Assembly (NCBI GenBank): GCA_017993835.1
Contig: JAGOLX010000020.1
Location: forward strand, 37,499 to 101,498
Length of the DNA stretch: 64,000 nt
Direction of reading: 5' to 3'
Origin: Phycisphaerae bacterium
Lineage (GTDB): Bacteria > Planctomycetota > Phycisphaerae > Sedimentisphaerales > Anaerobacaceae
Under the pieces are notes generated by a model that saw only the letters and a program-made list of their open reading frames with translations, did no database searches and was not told where the DNA came from. The number at the start of each line of letters is the position of its first letter. Position 1 is the first letter of the stretch. This document shows, piece by piece, positions 8,908 through 17,345 of the stretch. The translations under genes were made by a program, and so were the position numbers.

Positions 8908-10098
8908 ATGGCAAGAGTGCGTTGGGTGTTTCCGGCTGTGTTTGTTGTCCTCTGCATCGTGGGGCTGCCTTGTGCCTTTGCGCAGGATACAGGCAAGCTG
9001 GACATTGTCCACGGACCCTACGTTCAGGCGATCACGGAATCGTCGGCCGCCGTGGTCTGGTTCACGAACAAGAACTGCGTTTCCCGTGTCGAATATGCGC
9101 CGACGGACGCCCCCTGTGACGGCAATGAAACGAAAGTCGCTTTCGCCAGCCATCACGGCTTGGTCGACGCGAACACCCGGTTTCACAGAATCCCCCTGAT
9201 CGGCCTGAAGCCGGGGGGCAGGTACAGATACCGCGTCGTATCCAGGGAGATCGTGAAGTTCGATCCGTATGAGGTGGTCTACGGCGACACGATAGCGGAG
9301 GGACCCTATCCCGTGCAGACCTGGAATCCGCAGAAGGCCGGCTTCTCCTTCTGCGTCGTCAACGATATCCATGAGAACGGCGACAGGCTCGATTCCCTGC
9401 TGAACCAGGTCCCGCTCGACAGGCAGGACATGGTGTTTCTCAATGGAGACATGATCGATCATTGGACTCGCGAGAATCAGCCGTTTGACGGATTCCTGGA
9501 CCTCTGCGTGCGGCGTTTCGCACGGACCACTCCGATGGTCTACGTCCGAGGCAACCACGAGACCCGCGGTGCCCTGGCCAGGGGCCTTCTCGATTACTTC
9601 CCGACGCCCAACGGACGGTACTATCATGCCTTCCGGCATGGGCCCGTCGCATTTCTCGTCCTGGATTCCGGCGAGGACAAGCCCGATTCCAACAAAGAGT
9701 ACTCCGGTCTGGTGGACTTCGACACCTACCGCGCCGAGCAGACACAGTGGCTCCGGCTCGCTGTCCAGGACGAATCGTTTCGGGCGGCTCGGTACCGGGT
9801 GGTCCTGGTGCACATGCCGCCGTCCACGAATCCGCGGGCCTACGGGGCTTCTCAGATCCACACACTCTGGTCGCCCATCCTGAACGAGGCCTCTATCGAT
9901 CTGGTCTTCTGCGGCCACACGCACCGTCTCGCCTGGATCGACCCGAACGAGTCGGCCAACCGCTATCCGATCCTCATCAATGCGCCCGACACGGTCGTCC
10001 AGGTCGATGTCTCGGATCGCCGGCTCGGTGTAACCGTCAAGAAGGCCGATGGCCAGGTCGTACACGAGGCAGTATTGAAACCCCGTTCCGAGGGCTGA
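8908..10098 (+). CDS. Secreted metallophosphoesterase with purple-acid-phosphatase-like N-terminal domain
   Basis: 396 residues from the ATG at 8908, chosen because GGGAGG lies four bases before it. Residues 1-25 are a signal peptide ending CAFAQ. A fibronectin-III-like domain follows (about 33-120, GPYVQAITESSAAVVWFT), as in purple acid phosphatases, then a calcineurin-like metallophosphoesterase with the motif series VVNDIH, NGDMIDH, RGNHE, VHMPPS and GHTH. These residues bind two metal ions and hydrolyse phosphomonoesters or diesters outside the cytoplasm. It stands alone, divergent from the AmmeMemoRadiSam operon. A second, only distantly similar, enzyme lies at 40364-41542. The substrate cannot be told from sequence. 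Confidence 0.9.
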   Translation: MARVRWVFPAVFVVLCIVGLPCAFAQDTGKLDIVHGPYVQAITESSAAVVWFTNKNCVSRVEYAPTDAPCDGNETKVAFASHHGLVDANTRFHRIPLIGLKPGGRYRYRVVSREIVKFDPYEVVYGDTIAEGPYPVQTWNPQKAGFSFCVVNDIHENGDRLDSLLNQVPLDRQDMVFLNGDMIDHWTRENQPFDGFLDLCVRRFARTTPMVYVRGNHETRGALARGLLDYFPTPNGRYYHAFRHGPVAFLVLDSGEDKPDSNKEYSGLVDFDTYRAEQTQWLRLAVQDESFRAARYRVVLVHMPPSTNPRAYGASQIHTLWSPILNEASIDLVFCGHTHRLAWIDPNESANRYPILINAPDTVVQVDVSDRRLGVTVKKADGQVVHEAVLKPRSEG

Positions 10099-10173
10099 AG
10101 ACCTCGATAGCAGGTCCAAGCCATTGCGGCGTGTGGCGGATGATGGAACCACAAGTCCTTTTGTATAAACACC

Positions 10174-10202
10174 TTGCGTGCAGATGCCTCTTTGGCTATA
10201 CT
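10174..10202 (+). promoter_or_regulatory. Promoter of ECF sigma factor gene
   Basis: TTGCGT and TATACT with a 17-base spacer, ending 29 bases before the ATG. It looks like a housekeeping sigma promoter. Confidence 0.6.
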
Positions 10203-10231
10203 AATGACATGGGTTCCAGTTGGGCGCAAGA

Positions 10232-10858
10232 ATGGAAAAAGACCCTCATGTGACAGAACAGGCCGCCGATGTGGCGCATCTAAATAGTGCTGAAGCGACG
10301 GATGTGCCGTCCGACGTTTCACGCGAGCAGGATGTCGCCACGCTGGCAAAGCGGCTTCGGCATGGTGAGCAGGCCGCGGCGGTCGAGCTGGTGGACCACT
10401 ATTACCAGCGGATCTTCTTGTTCATGCGGGCCGTCGGACACGACCGTCAGATCAGCGAGGACCTGACGCAGGAGACGTTCCTGCGAGCTTGGCGTCACAT
10501 CGGGCAGTTGCGCGACGGCAAGGCCCTCAACGGCTGGCTGTTTCGGATTGCCGGCAATGTTTCGCGACTGCACCGACGACGATGGAAGGGCAAGAACAGC
10601 GTCAGTCTCGACACGATCGAGCCCCCGCCGGGCGAGATCGACGGGTCGGTGACGGCTGGCCGGCAGGAGCAGCTCGACCAGGTGCAGCAGGCAGTCCAGC
10701 GGCTGCCCTGGAAGCTTCGGCAAGCGGTTGTGCTGCACTATATGGAACAACTGACGATCTCGGAAGCGGCGGACGCCGCCGGGATTCGCGAAGGGACGCT
10801 GAAAAGCCGTCTGAACCGTGGCTTGGCTGCTCTTAGGAAGGAAGTGCCGGACGAATGA
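10232..10858 (+). CDS. ECF-type RNA polymerase sigma factor
   Basis: 208 residues from the ATG at 10232; a TTG four codons earlier is possible. After a polar N-terminal extension of about 40 residues come region 2 (LVDHYYQRIFLFMRAVGHD through DLTQETFLRAWRHI, the core-binding and -10 recognition part) and region 4 (LPWKLRQAVVLHYMEQLTI through GTLKSRLNRGLAAL, the -35 helix-turn-helix). Such factors direct RNA polymerase to a small regulon and are normally held by a partner. The next gene encodes a single-pass membrane protein and may be that partner. Target promoters cannot be deduced. Confidence 0.92.
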   Translation: MEKDPHVTEQAADVAHLNSAEATDVPSDVSREQDVATLAKRLRHGEQAAAVELVDHYYQRIFLFMRAVGHDRQISEDLTQETFLRAWRHIGQLRDGKALNGWLFRIAGNVSRLHRRRWKGKNSVSLDTIEPPPGEIDGSVTAGRQEQLDQVQQAVQRLPWKLRQAVVLHYMEQLTISEAADAAGIREGTLKSRLNRGLAALRKEVPDE

Positions 10859-10899
10859 CGCGGCGGCAGGCGTTGTTATCGGAGTATCGGAAGGGATAA
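10855..10899 (+). CDS. Possible 14-codon coupling ORF between sigma factor and membrane protein
   Basis: An ATG overlapping the sigma factor stop (ATGA) opens a frame of 14 codons (MTRRQALLSEYRKG) that stops nine bases before the next gene. It could be a reinitiation relay that couples the sigma factor to its downstream partner, or a chance frame. No protein family can be claimed. Confidence 0.25.
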   Translation: MTRRQALLSEYRKG

Positions 10900-10907
10900 G
10901 GCCAATC

Positions 10908-11450
10908 ATGGGAACGCAGAGAATCGAGGATCTTCTGAAGGCCTTGGCCGTGCGCGGCATTGGACGTGCCCGACCCGGGCTCGCGCCCGAGATCAAGAGC
11001 CGCATACCAAACCGCCTGACCCCTCACCGAATGGACTCGGTCGGCATTCTGGCCGAGCTGAAGATCAGCCGACTCGCGGCGGCCGCGACCATCCTCGTCG
11101 CCCTCCTGGTGACCGGCAGCTTCTTTGGCGGGACCGACGCCATCGGCAAGCAGATGTATGAGGACAGCAAGCTGCTCCTCCAATACACGCTCGCAGGAGA
11201 GAACGCCTGCAGAAGCCGGATTCTCAGCAGCCTGATGCAGTTCCGCGACGACATGGCCGCCCAGGGGCGCGAGGTCGTCTTCTACGGCGACCAGGTCGAC
11301 TTCAAGAATCGCTACGCCATCGTGATGTACTGGAAGCTGTCCGAAGACAAGTATGGACTGGTCCTGGGAGACCTGTCCACCTGGACGGTCAGCAGCGACA
11401 CCCTGATCCGTCTGCAGACGCACATGCTCCGAGAACGTGTGCGGAAGTGA
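10908..11450 (+). CDS. Single-pass membrane protein next to ECF sigma factor (putative anti-sigma)
   Basis: 180 residues. The N-terminal 45 residues are basic and probably cytoplasmic; a hydrophobic helix follows at about 52-72 (AAAATILVALLVTGSFF), then an external or periplasmic part of about 105 residues without cysteines that looks alpha/beta (REVVFYGDQVDF, YGLVLGDLSTW). No zinc-binding anti-sigma motif is present. Its place directly behind the sigma gene suggests a membrane anti-sigma or sensor, which is inference. Start chosen at 10908; weak AAGG upstream. Confidence 0.65.
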   Translation: MGTQRIEDLLKALAVRGIGRARPGLAPEIKSRIPNRLTPHRMDSVGILAELKISRLAAAATILVALLVTGSFFGGTDAIGKQMYEDSKLLLQYTLAGENACRSRILSSLMQFRDDMAAQGREVVFYGDQVDFKNRYAIVMYWKLSEDKYGLVLGDLSTWTVSSDTLIRLQTHMLRERVRK

Positions 11451-11563
11451 CGCTGTCTCCGACAGCTCCTGCCTCTTGCATCCGTCGAGGGCGCCTGGTA
11501 AAATAAGTAGACCGGTGGTCGAAGTGTCGGGTATCTGATCCATCTTCAGTGGAAGGAACTCTC

Positions 11564-12409
11564 ATGACCAGGCGCAGGGGTTTCACGCTCATTGAACTGC
11601 TCGTCGTCATCGCCATCATCGCTCTCCTGATGTCCATCTTGATGCCCGCGTTGTCGCGGGTGAAAAAGCAGGCCCAGTCCGTGACCTGCATGGCCCGTCT
11701 GAAGTCCTGGGGTCTGCTGTTCAAGCTGTACACCGATGACAATGGCGGCTACTTCAACGAGGGATGGGGCTACCTGCAGCACACCCAGAATGCGGGGAAA
11801 CCGGAGGCATACGGGCTGTGGATGAACGCGCTGCGTCCCTACTACAAGGACGAGAAAATGCGCGTGTGCCCGACCGCCACCAAGGAGGTCTTGGGCGACA
11901 CCGACTTCGGCACTTTCAAAGCGTGGTATCGCGACATGGAGAACCGCTACCCGATGGGCAACGAGGTCGCGGCGAAACACTTCGTCGGCAGCTACAGCAT
12001 CAACAACTGGACCAACTACAGCCCGACAGGTCGTGGGGGGGAACGGCCCGCGGCGAATTTCTGGAAGAACACACAGAATCTGGTGAAGGCCAACGAGGTT
12101 CCGCTGTTTGGCGACAACACCTGGCATGATGCGTGGCCCCTGCACACGGATGCCCCCGTGCAACATCCATTCGACTACGGATGGGGCAACAAAGGCAGCT
12201 CGGGAGAGATGAACCAATTCTGCATCGACCGCCACAGCGGCTGGACCAACCTGGCGTTCACCGACTGGTCCGTTCGCCACGTGGGACTCAGGGAATTGTG
12301 GACCCTCAAGTGGCATCGGACGTATGTCGTCAATGGTCCCTATACCATCGCTGGCGGTGCTACGGACGACATGTGGCCCCAGTGGCTGCGGAAATACAGG
12401 GCGTATTGA
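11564..12409 (+). CDS. Prepilin-type N-terminal cleavage/methylation domain protein
   Basis: 281 residues from the ATG at 11564 (GGAAGG eight bases upstream). The leader MTRRRG is followed by FTLIELLVVIAIIALLMSIL, the type IV prepilin signal with Gly at -1 and Glu at +5, then a long secreted body with paired aromatic residues and a terminal WSVRHVGLRELWTLKWHR, similar to the many DUF1559-like/H-x-DG exported proteins of planctomycetes. It is cut by prepilin peptidase and probably assembles in, or is displayed by, a pseudopilus. It is not beside the secretion operon at 45-51 kb, so it is more likely one of the many planctomycetal surface pseudopilins than a core part. Confidence 0.88.
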   Translation: MTRRRGFTLIELLVVIAIIALLMSILMPALSRVKKQAQSVTCMARLKSWGLLFKLYTDDNGGYFNEGWGYLQHTQNAGKPEAYGLWMNALRPYYKDEKMRVCPTATKEVLGDTDFGTFKAWYRDMENRYPMGNEVAAKHFVGSYSINNWTNYSPTGRGGERPAANFWKNTQNLVKANEVPLFGDNTWHDAWPLHTDAPVQHPFDYGWGNKGSSGEMNQFCIDRHSGWTNLAFTDWSVRHVGLRELWTLKWHRTYVVNGPYTIAGGATDDMWPQWLRKYRAY

Positions 12410-13154
12410 CCGCAGATTCCCTGCGCTGAGGGGGAGAAGGCAGACAGGCTCCAGAAGCGGCCGCAGGACAGAGAGACCGGATGCGCCCCATTGCCAGATG
12501 AGCGGCGGTTCGAACGTCCGGGTCCGCATCGCTGTGGGCGCGAAGATGCAGCGTGTCCAGATTGGATTCCACCGGGCAGACTCGCCCGAGCAACAGCCCG
12601 GCGAGGTACACCACGAAAGGGTCCGGCCGGGGCATTCTCAAGTGTTTGACCATCATTCCGACAACGGCCAGGACCGAGTGATGGGGCGCCTGCCAATTCT
12701 CGGACCTGGCCACAGGCAGCAGTCTCCACAGGCCCCGATGATGGTACGCATACAGCTCGTGCGGCATATCCGACGGGATGAAGAGCTTGTTGCGAACCAG
12801 GATGTAGAATGGATAGACGCAGGGCGACGACTCCGGCGGGTCCTCCAGGCTCAGGAAGGCGCGGATCCCGCCGTACCAGGGGAGTCGATTCAGGCTCTCG
12901 ACAAGGGCCCAGCACAAGCCGGCGTTGTTCTCGATGGCCCGTCTGACTGCCTGGAACACCTGTTCGCATTCGAGTTCCAAGGCACAGAGGATCTCCAGGG
13001 CAACGGGCGCCGATCCGTCGCGATCCAGGTCCTCGATGAGAGCGGCTTTCGATGGCGACTCCGTAAGCCGCTTCAGGGCTTTCTGGGTGACTGCGGACGG
13101 CCAGGGCGCGTGCCTCAGGCGTTGTGCGGCACGAGTCAGTTCGGCTGCGTGCAT
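12360..13154 (-). CDS. Hypothetical protein with possible HEAT-like helices
   Basis: 264 residues from an ATG with AAGGAG nine bases upstream, which fixes the start. The sequence is mainly helical and contains short repeats such as DPDVRTAAHLAMGRI near the C-terminus that look like HEAT repeat helices. No signal peptide or catalytic motif is seen. The last 50 bases overlap the end of the convergent prepilin gene, and the C-terminal 40 residues (Ser/Ala/Pro/Cys rich) are of poor quality, so the true stop or an upstream frameshift could differ. Function unknown. Confidence 0.6.
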   Translation of the reverse strand: MHAAELTRAAQRLRHAPWPSAVTQKALKRLTESPSKAALIEDLDRDGSAPVALEILCALELECEQVFQAVRRAIENNAGLCWALVESLNRLPWYGGIRAFLSLEDPPESSPCVYPFYILVRNKLFIPSDMPHELYAYHHRGLWRLLPVARSENWQAPHHSVLAVVGMMVKHLRMPRPDPFVVYLAGLLLGRVCPVESNLDTLHLRAHSDADPDVRTAAHLAMGRIRSLCPAAASGACLPSPPQRRESAVNTPCISAATGATCRP

Positions 13155-13496
13155 GGGTGTCTCCTTGTGTTCGCCCACAGGCGCTGGATCGGAACATCCC
13201 ACGCTGGAACCGGCCGGGCGGCGTTGCGGCGCTGCCCATTGCCATCCGATTCTGTCCTGTGTATCATGGTGTTCAAAAGAACCATTTTCACAAGGTAATG
13301 AATACGGGTAATGATGTCAACGAACCTATGAAACACGCTGTGTAGGACGGTTACGGCGGACAGCCATGGAGTGGCGATATGGCTACCACGGTGACCATAT
13401 TCGGAAAGCCCAAAAGCCACCGTTTGTTGTGTCGTGCAGCCAAATGGGAGACCCGCGGCTGTTCCGGAAGCCATAATCCGGGTATGGAGAGCCTTC
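13155..13496 (+). other. Divergent intergenic region, no gene seen
   Basis: 342 bases between two divergent genes. It is richer in A/T than its surroundings around 13260-13320 and so probably holds both promoters, but I see no convincing -35/-10 pair and no clean operator. An imperfect dyad (ATGGT...ACCAT) lies at about 13266-13285. Confidence 0.4.
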
Positions 13497-14603
13497 ATGA
13501 AGGTGGAAAGTCGTCTCAAGGAAGTGCTGGCGGAACACGGTCTCGATCACCACGGGGTGATCCAGGAGATCGCTCAGGCGGTGGGTGTCAACCGGCACAC
13601 GATCGCCAAGCTGTACAGCGACCGTTCGCCGGGTGTGACGTTTGCTCTGCTCGGCCGACTGTGCAACTGGCTGGCGACGAACGGGGTGCCGGCCGACGAG
13701 CTGCCCGGCGCCCTGTTCGGCGCCGGGCGCGCCGCGCTCTGGACGGCCATCGCCCGCCAGGGGGGAGCGGTGACGATCTACCTGGGCGAGTACCAGTCAA
13801 CGCGGGATGGCGAGGTCCTCTGGCGATGGATCTCCCGACGTGACGCCAGCGTCGCCAACCTGATCGTGCAGCGCCTTTCCGCGGGGACGGAGGGCGGATT
13901 GCCGGCGCCGCCGCTGGGATTCGAGTACATCCCCTTTCGCTACTCGCCCACGGATCACATCGTGGATCCGCGAGTCCTTGCCGAGGACATTCGACGGACG
14001 CAAGAGGTGTTCGAGCGGACCCGGCAGGGGGCCAACGCAGGCACCGCGATCCTCATCGGCAGCCAGCGAGTGAACTACCTGCTGGAGTTCTTCGTGGCGG
14101 AGCTGTTCGGGTGTCGTCCGTTCGTGGTTCCCTCGGACAAACCGTCGGTGCCTTTCTTCAACGTCTATCGGTCCAGCGACCACAACACGCCGAGCTGTTT
14201 CGGCGGGCGGGAGAATCCCTTCCGGTCCCGGGACAAGACGGTGCCGGGACTGCACTACCTCAATGACCAGGGCCGCTGGGAGACGTGCCCCTGGCTGTCC
14301 GACCGGCAGGACGCTGGGATTGTCATTTCGCTCAAGGACCATCGGCGGGGCTCGCTGGTTCTGGCCATATTCGGTTTCTCCGGCTGGGCCACCGAGGCGA
14401 TCGGCGGCCAGTTGGTTCTCAAGGAGGACCTGTTCTGGCCGCCCGCCGTGAAGCTCAAAACCCGCGAGATCGGCGTCTTCGTATGCCAGTTGACGCGTGA
14501 CTCGTCGGACGAAGCCCGCGCAGAACAGGGGCACGTTCGGACCGGCGCCTGCGAGGTCATTGCCCTGGGGGAGAGAACGATCACGAACCTGCTGGGGCGG
14601 TAA
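13497..14603 (+). CDS. Helix-turn-helix regulator-like protein with unknown C-terminal domain
   Basis: 368 residues from an ATG preceded by GGAGAG. Residues 14-60 form an XRE-like helix-turn-helix (IQEIAQAVGVNRHTIAKLY). The remaining 300 residues are a soluble domain I do not recognise, with a Rossmann-like pattern (GTAILIGSQRVNYLLEFFV at about 182-200), a Cys-poor body and a C-terminal strand pair (GSLVLAIFGFSGW). It may be a one-component sensor that binds a nucleotide or other ligand. No partner operon is evident. A strong inverted repeat follows the stop codon. Confidence 0.75.
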   Translation: MKVESRLKEVLAEHGLDHHGVIQEIAQAVGVNRHTIAKLYSDRSPGVTFALLGRLCNWLATNGVPADELPGALFGAGRAALWTAIARQGGAVTIYLGEYQSTRDGEVLWRWISRRDASVANLIVQRLSAGTEGGLPAPPLGFEYIPFRYSPTDHIVDPRVLAEDIRRTQEVFERTRQGANAGTAILIGSQRVNYLLEFFVAELFGCRPFVVPSDKPSVPFFNVYRSSDHNTPSCFGGRENPFRSRDKTVPGLHYLNDQGRWETCPWLSDRQDAGIVISLKDHRRGSLVLAIFGFSGWATEAIGGQLVLKEDLFWPPAVKLKTREIGVFVCQLTRDSSDEARAEQGHVRTGACEVIALGERTITNLLGR

Positions 14604-14608
14604 ATCGT

Positions 14609-14635
14609 GGGCTGCACCATAGGATGGTGCAGCCC
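14609..14635 (+). terminator. Perfect 12-bp hairpin after the HTH gene
   Basis: GGGCTGCACCAT and ATGGTGCAGCCC flank a 3-base loop directly after the stop codon. No T-run follows on either strand, so it is an atypical terminator, a 3'-end stabiliser or a protein-binding dyad. Confidence 0.45.
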
Positions 14636-14726
14636 TGAAGGGAAGCGTCCGTGCAGAATTCTCGTCAGAGTCAACGTCGCGGGACCGTCCTTCCCTATGG
14701 CGGGTCGTCGCGACAGAGGGTTGTCG

Positions 14727-15305
14727 TCAGTAGATGATGGCCGTCGCTTCTTCGATCCTCCTGATGATTTCGCCGGGGTCGGAGGGATTCGAGACGTACC
14801 CATCGAAGCCCTTGTGCATCAGGGCCACTGCTTCCTGGCTGCCCAAGGCATTCGCCAGGGCCAACACCTTGATTGTCGCGAGGTCTTCATTGGCCCGCAG
14901 GCTCGTGCAGATCGCATGGGCGTCGATGCCGTTGGTCAGGAGATTGATCAGGACCACGTGCGGCGAGAACTTCTGGGCGGCCGCACCGGCCTCGAAGCCG
15001 TTGTGTGCAACCAGGACGTCGTAGCCGCCTCGCCCCTTCAGAACGTCGATCAGGCCGTTGCCCGACTCCTCGTCACTGTCCAGGACCAGGACGCGGATCT
15101 TGCCGGCGGTCAGCGAGTCCGTCGGCATGTTGTTCGCCTTCATGAAGCGAACGAGCTCGCTGAGCGGGATGCGACGGTCCTTGCTGCCCGGGATGCGATA
15201 GCCCTTGAGCTGTCCGGAGTCGAACCACTTGGAGACCGTGCGAGGCGCCACGTTGCATATTCTTGCGACATCACCCGTCGTCAGTACATTCCTGCCTTTT
15301 GCCAT
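14727..15305 (-). CDS. MerR/BldC-type HTH fused to a degenerate receiver domain
   Basis: 192 residues. Residues 6-56 are a MerR/excisionase-type helix-turn-helix (LTTGDVARICNVAPRTVSKW, then a wing ending IPLSELVRFM). Residues 69-187 follow the response-regulator receiver fold, with the acidic pair D76/D78 kept, but the phospho-acceptor position carries N121 (VVLINLLTNG instead of LxDxxMPG), the conserved Thr/Ser position is A151 and the conserved Lys position is N173. It should not be phosphorylated in the usual way and probably works as a pseudo-receiver or ligand-binding module. AGGA lies about ten bases before the ATG. Divergent from the DegT aminotransferase gene. Confidence 0.85.
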   Translation of the reverse strand: MAKGRNVLTTGDVARICNVAPRTVSKWFDSGQLKGYRIPGSKDRRIPLSELVRFMKANNMPTDSLTAGKIRVLVLDSDEESGNGLIDVLKGRGGYDVLVAHNGFEAGAAAQKFSPHVVLINLLTNGIDAHAICTSLRANEDLATIKVLALANALGSQEAVALMHKGFDGYVSNPSDPGEIIRRIEEATAIIY

Positions 15306-15434
15306 AAGTAGGATTCCTGAATAAGTCGATTGCTGCCGTACCGTCTTTCGACTCGAAAACAGGGGTCGTTTAGCTAGGGATGCAGATTTCGCGTCGGGCG
15401 TTCCGCACGTGTGCTCCGTTGTTCCTGCACGTCC

Positions 15435-15440
15435 TATAAT
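15435..15440 (+). promoter_or_regulatory. Candidate -10 box of the DegT aminotransferase gene
   Basis: A perfect TATAAT 134 bases before the GTG start; no good -35 at 16-18 bases. Confidence 0.35.
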
Positions 15441-15574
15441 GGACTCCGATGCCGGCTGTCTTCTCCGGCAGGTTGTCGGTCGGAATTCCGTCCATAATCC
15501 GACGGAGACCTTGCGTGACCCCGCACGCGAGCCGATAGAGAGGGAAACTGGACGTGGATTCAAAGGAGATCGCT

Positions 15575-16696
15575 GTGCAGATACCGTTGTCGCGGCCGGA
15601 CATCACTGAACGGGAGATCGAGTGCGTCGTGGAAGTCCTGCGCAGCCCGAACCTGTCTCTGGGACCGATGGTGGGCCGGTTCGAGAACGCGTTCGCGGCG
15701 TACCTGGGCCGACATCGGGCCGTCGCGGTCAACAGCGGGACCAGCGCCCTGTTCCTGAGCCTGCGGGCCCTGGGGATCGGCGAGGGCGACGAGGTCGTCA
15801 CGACGCCGTTCACGTTCGTCGCTTCGGCAACGACCATCATGATGACCGGCGCCAGGCCGGTGTTCGTCGATATCGACCCGGTGAGCCTGAATATCGACCC
15901 GCAGCGAATCGACGCGGCGATCACCGGACGCACCAAGGCGATTCTCCCGGTCGAAGTCTTCGGCAACCCGGCGGGTTTCGACCGGATCTGCGAGATCGCC
16001 CAGCGACGCGGTCTGCCGGTGGTCGAGGATAGCTGCGAGGCGCTGGGCTCGGCCCTTGACGGCCGCAAGGCCGGGACGTTTGGTGCCGCGGGCGTGTTCG
16101 GCTTTTACCCCAACAAGCAGATCACCACAGGCGAAGGCGGCATGATCGTCACCGACGACGACCGCCTGGCGGACTTGTGCGTCTCCCTTCGCAACCAGGG
16201 CCGCGGAACGAGCAGCGGCTGGCTGGCCCACGAGTGCCTGGGATACAACTATCGACTCAGCGACATCCACTGCGCCCTCGGCGTGGTTCAACTCTCGCGA
16301 ATCGACGAGATCAAGGCCCACCGGCGGCAGGTGGCCGAATGGTACCAGGAAATGCTGGCCGACGACGATCGGCTGATCGTCCCGCGGGAGGCACCCGGCT
16401 GCGAGATCAGTTGGTTCGTCTTCGTCGTCCAACTGGCCGAGCGGTTCGGCATCGAGCAGCGGGACCGGGTCCTTCAGGAGATGAGACGACAGGGCATTCA
16501 GGTGGGCAACTACTTCACCCCGGTGCATCTGCAACCCTTCATCGCCGGACAATATGACTATCGGGCGGGCGACTTCCCCATCGCCGAGTCGGCCGGCAGC
16601 CGGACGGTCGCGTTGCCGTTCCACAACCGCCTGACCCAGGACGAGGCCGCCGTCGTCTGCGGGACACTCAAGGCCATTCTCGACACCTGCCTGTGA
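15575..16696 (+). CDS. DegT/DnrJ/EryC1/StrS family sugar aminotransferase
   Basis: 373 residues from a GTG start, chosen because AAAGGAG sits six bases before it; a GTG seven codons earlier overlaps that site. The PLP-binding features of the family are present: NSGTSAL near 53-59, ED-S (about 151-153) and K181 in GFYPNKQITTGEGG as the expected Schiff-base lysine. The family transaminates keto-sugar nucleotides to amino sugars for surface polysaccharides and glycoproteins. It stands alone here rather than in a polysaccharide cluster, so the specific nucleotide sugar is unknown. Confidence 0.93.
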   Translation: MQIPLSRPDITEREIECVVEVLRSPNLSLGPMVGRFENAFAAYLGRHRAVAVNSGTSALFLSLRALGIGEGDEVVTTPFTFVASATTIMMTGARPVFVDIDPVSLNIDPQRIDAAITGRTKAILPVEVFGNPAGFDRICEIAQRRGLPVVEDSCEALGSALDGRKAGTFGAAGVFGFYPNKQITTGEGGMIVTDDDRLADLCVSLRNQGRGTSSGWLAHECLGYNYRLSDIHCALGVVQLSRIDEIKAHRRQVAEWYQEMLADDDRLIVPREAPGCEISWFVFVVQLAERFGIEQRDRVLQEMRRQGIQVGNYFTPVHLQPFIAGQYDYRAGDFPIAESAGSRTVALPFHNRLTQDEAAVVCGTLKAILDTCL

Positions 16697-16717
16697 CGGC
16701 AAATCCATCCTCCCTTC

Positions 16718-16745
16718 TTGCATACCCGTGGTTTTATCGTACAGT
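16718..16745 (+). promoter_or_regulatory. Promoter of the small membrane protein gene
   Basis: TTGCAT and TACAGT with a 16-base spacer, 75 bases before the ATG at 16821. Confidence 0.55.
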
Positions 16746-16820
16746 TTAAGTAGGGAATCACGGAGAACGGCCGGAGGGCCGGTCGACAAGATCCAGCGAC
16801 GGAAGGGGGGAAATCGCCGC

Positions 16821-17093
16821 ATGGGCTGGAGAATGAAACTTGTTTCTCTGCTGATCGTGTACTGTGCCGGTTTTGCCACGGCCATCTACTGCCTGGCGCC
16901 GGCGCCTGAGCCGGGCGAAGGTCAGACGCCGCAACTGGCCAAGCTGGGCGGATCGATCGATTCGCAGCAGATCGTCAGGTCGGTGAACTGCGGGATCCAC
17001 AAGTGCGTGGACCTCGGCAAAGAGGCCGCCGCGGACCTGGCCCAGCGAATCCAGAAACAGATCGACAAGGCACAGTCCAAGTCGGACAAGTAG
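16821..17093 (+). CDS. Small membrane-anchored hypothetical protein
   Basis: 90 residues. Residues 6-25 (KLVSLLIVYCAGFATAIYCL) form an N-terminal membrane anchor; the rest is a soluble, Gln/Lys-rich helix (AADLAQRIQKQIDKAQSK) with two cysteines spaced CGIHKC. GGAAGGGGGG lies about ten bases before the ATG. It has its own promoter. No family recognised; an envelope-spanning structural role is only a guess. Confidence 0.7.
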   Translation: MGWRMKLVSLLIVYCAGFATAIYCLAPAPEPGEGQTPQLAKLGGSIDSQQIVRSVNCGIHKCVDLGKEAAADLAQRIQKQIDKAQSKSDK

Positions 17094-17345
17094 CCGCCGA
17101 CGTGTGACCTCGCCGAGGGTGCCTTGGGCGATCTTCGGATTCGAGATTCCGTCGGGTTGCGTTCTGAACGCGCCTGCCGTTGCATGGCGAGTCGAAGTCC
17201 CGTCAGTTGACGTGCAATCGCACGCCAATGCATCCCAGATTCCACGACATTTCTGATCATTGCGCTCTTGACCAGCCGACGCGTATATGCCTTTCTATGG
17301 GGAAAGATTTCTTCCAGTAGGCAGGTTCCTGGCAGGGGTGCGCAC

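Noticed and set aside
8689..10152. Upstream extension of the radical SAM frame to 812 codons
   Set aside because: The extension is antisense to the secreted phosphoesterase and spans the promoter region; the family begins just before the first Cys knuckle.
17094..17345. Hidden gene in the gap before the CBM9-like protein
   Set aside because: No frame has a plausible start, ribosome binding site or composition; it looks like ordinary intergenic DNA.
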